Assembly (NCBI GenBank): GCA_946644025.1
Contig: CAMPCG010000202.1
Coordinates: 1 to 5,616 of the forward strand
Length of the DNA stretch: 5,616 nucleotides
Direction of reading: 5' to 3'
From: an uncultured Prevotellaceae bacterium
GTDB lineage: Bacteria > Bacteroidota > Bacteroidia > Bacteroidales > Bacteroidaceae
The position numbers were made by a program, and so were the translations under genes. Shown one piece after another: positions 5,574 through 5,616 of this stretch. Under the pieces are notes generated by a model. That model was not told where the DNA came from, searched no databases, and was given only the letters and a program-made list of their open reading frames with translations. Position 1 is the stretch's first letter, and every line of letters starts with the position of its first letter.

Positions 5574-5616
5574 TAAAAAGTATGGATATGAGCATACAAC
5601 GTAAAAAACTATGCGC

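Noticed and set aside
5455..5595. An N-terminal extension of the lipoprotein up to an ATG at 5595
   Set aside because: It would start upstream of the exact-consensus promoter at 5488-5518 and would place the lipoprotein signal peptide in the middle of the protein.

Overview
The window looks like a chromosomal segment from a Bacteroidales bacterium, most likely Prevotella-like. Three putative promoters match the Bacteroidota sigma pattern (TTTG or TTG about 20 nt upstream of TAnnTTTG), Shine-Dalgarno sequences are poor, and both large minus-strand proteins are exported proteins of a kind I associate with this group. The genus is inference; I recognise no diagnostic marker gene.

Left part (1-510): a 9-bp tandem repeat touches the left edge. 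It is followed by a small plus-strand gene for a protein with four CxxC pairs (double zinc ribbon, function unknown). A short intergenic region then carries a good promoter and a palindromic operator candidate.

Toxin-antitoxin module (512-1968): a HipB-like XRE antitoxin gene and a full-length HipA-like Ser/Thr kinase toxin gene overlap by ATGA. The palindrome sits where transcription should start and has the same arm-N8-arm geometry as the E. coli HipB operator, which suggests autoregulation. The module is clearly less GC-rich than its neighbours and lies against the 3' end of a tRNA-Ser gene, consistent with horizontal acquisition, although no integrase or att repeats are visible.

Middle (2011-2423): a minus-strand tRNA-Ser(GGA) with its own promoter and a strong intrinsic terminator, then a large imperfect inverted repeat whose arms are built from 9-bp units.

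Right part (2424-5616): a GC-rich two-gene minus-strand operon. The first gene (start at 5454) encodes a lipoprotein of unknown function with a possible TIM-barrel-like body. The second encodes a large exported, mostly helical protein of unknown function; the genes overlap by 32 nt. A promoter with exact consensus elements (5488-5518) fixes the lipoprotein start.

The most striking observation is inside the lipoprotein gene: a 91-nt element made of a perfect 34-bp inverted repeat around a 23-nt spacer. It is read in frame as about 31 extra residues and lies next to a degenerate copy of the same half-unit encoding a related 11-residue peptide. This looks like a palindromic mobile repeat that has entered a coding region and is tolerated as peptide, comparable in principle to Rickettsia palindromic elements.
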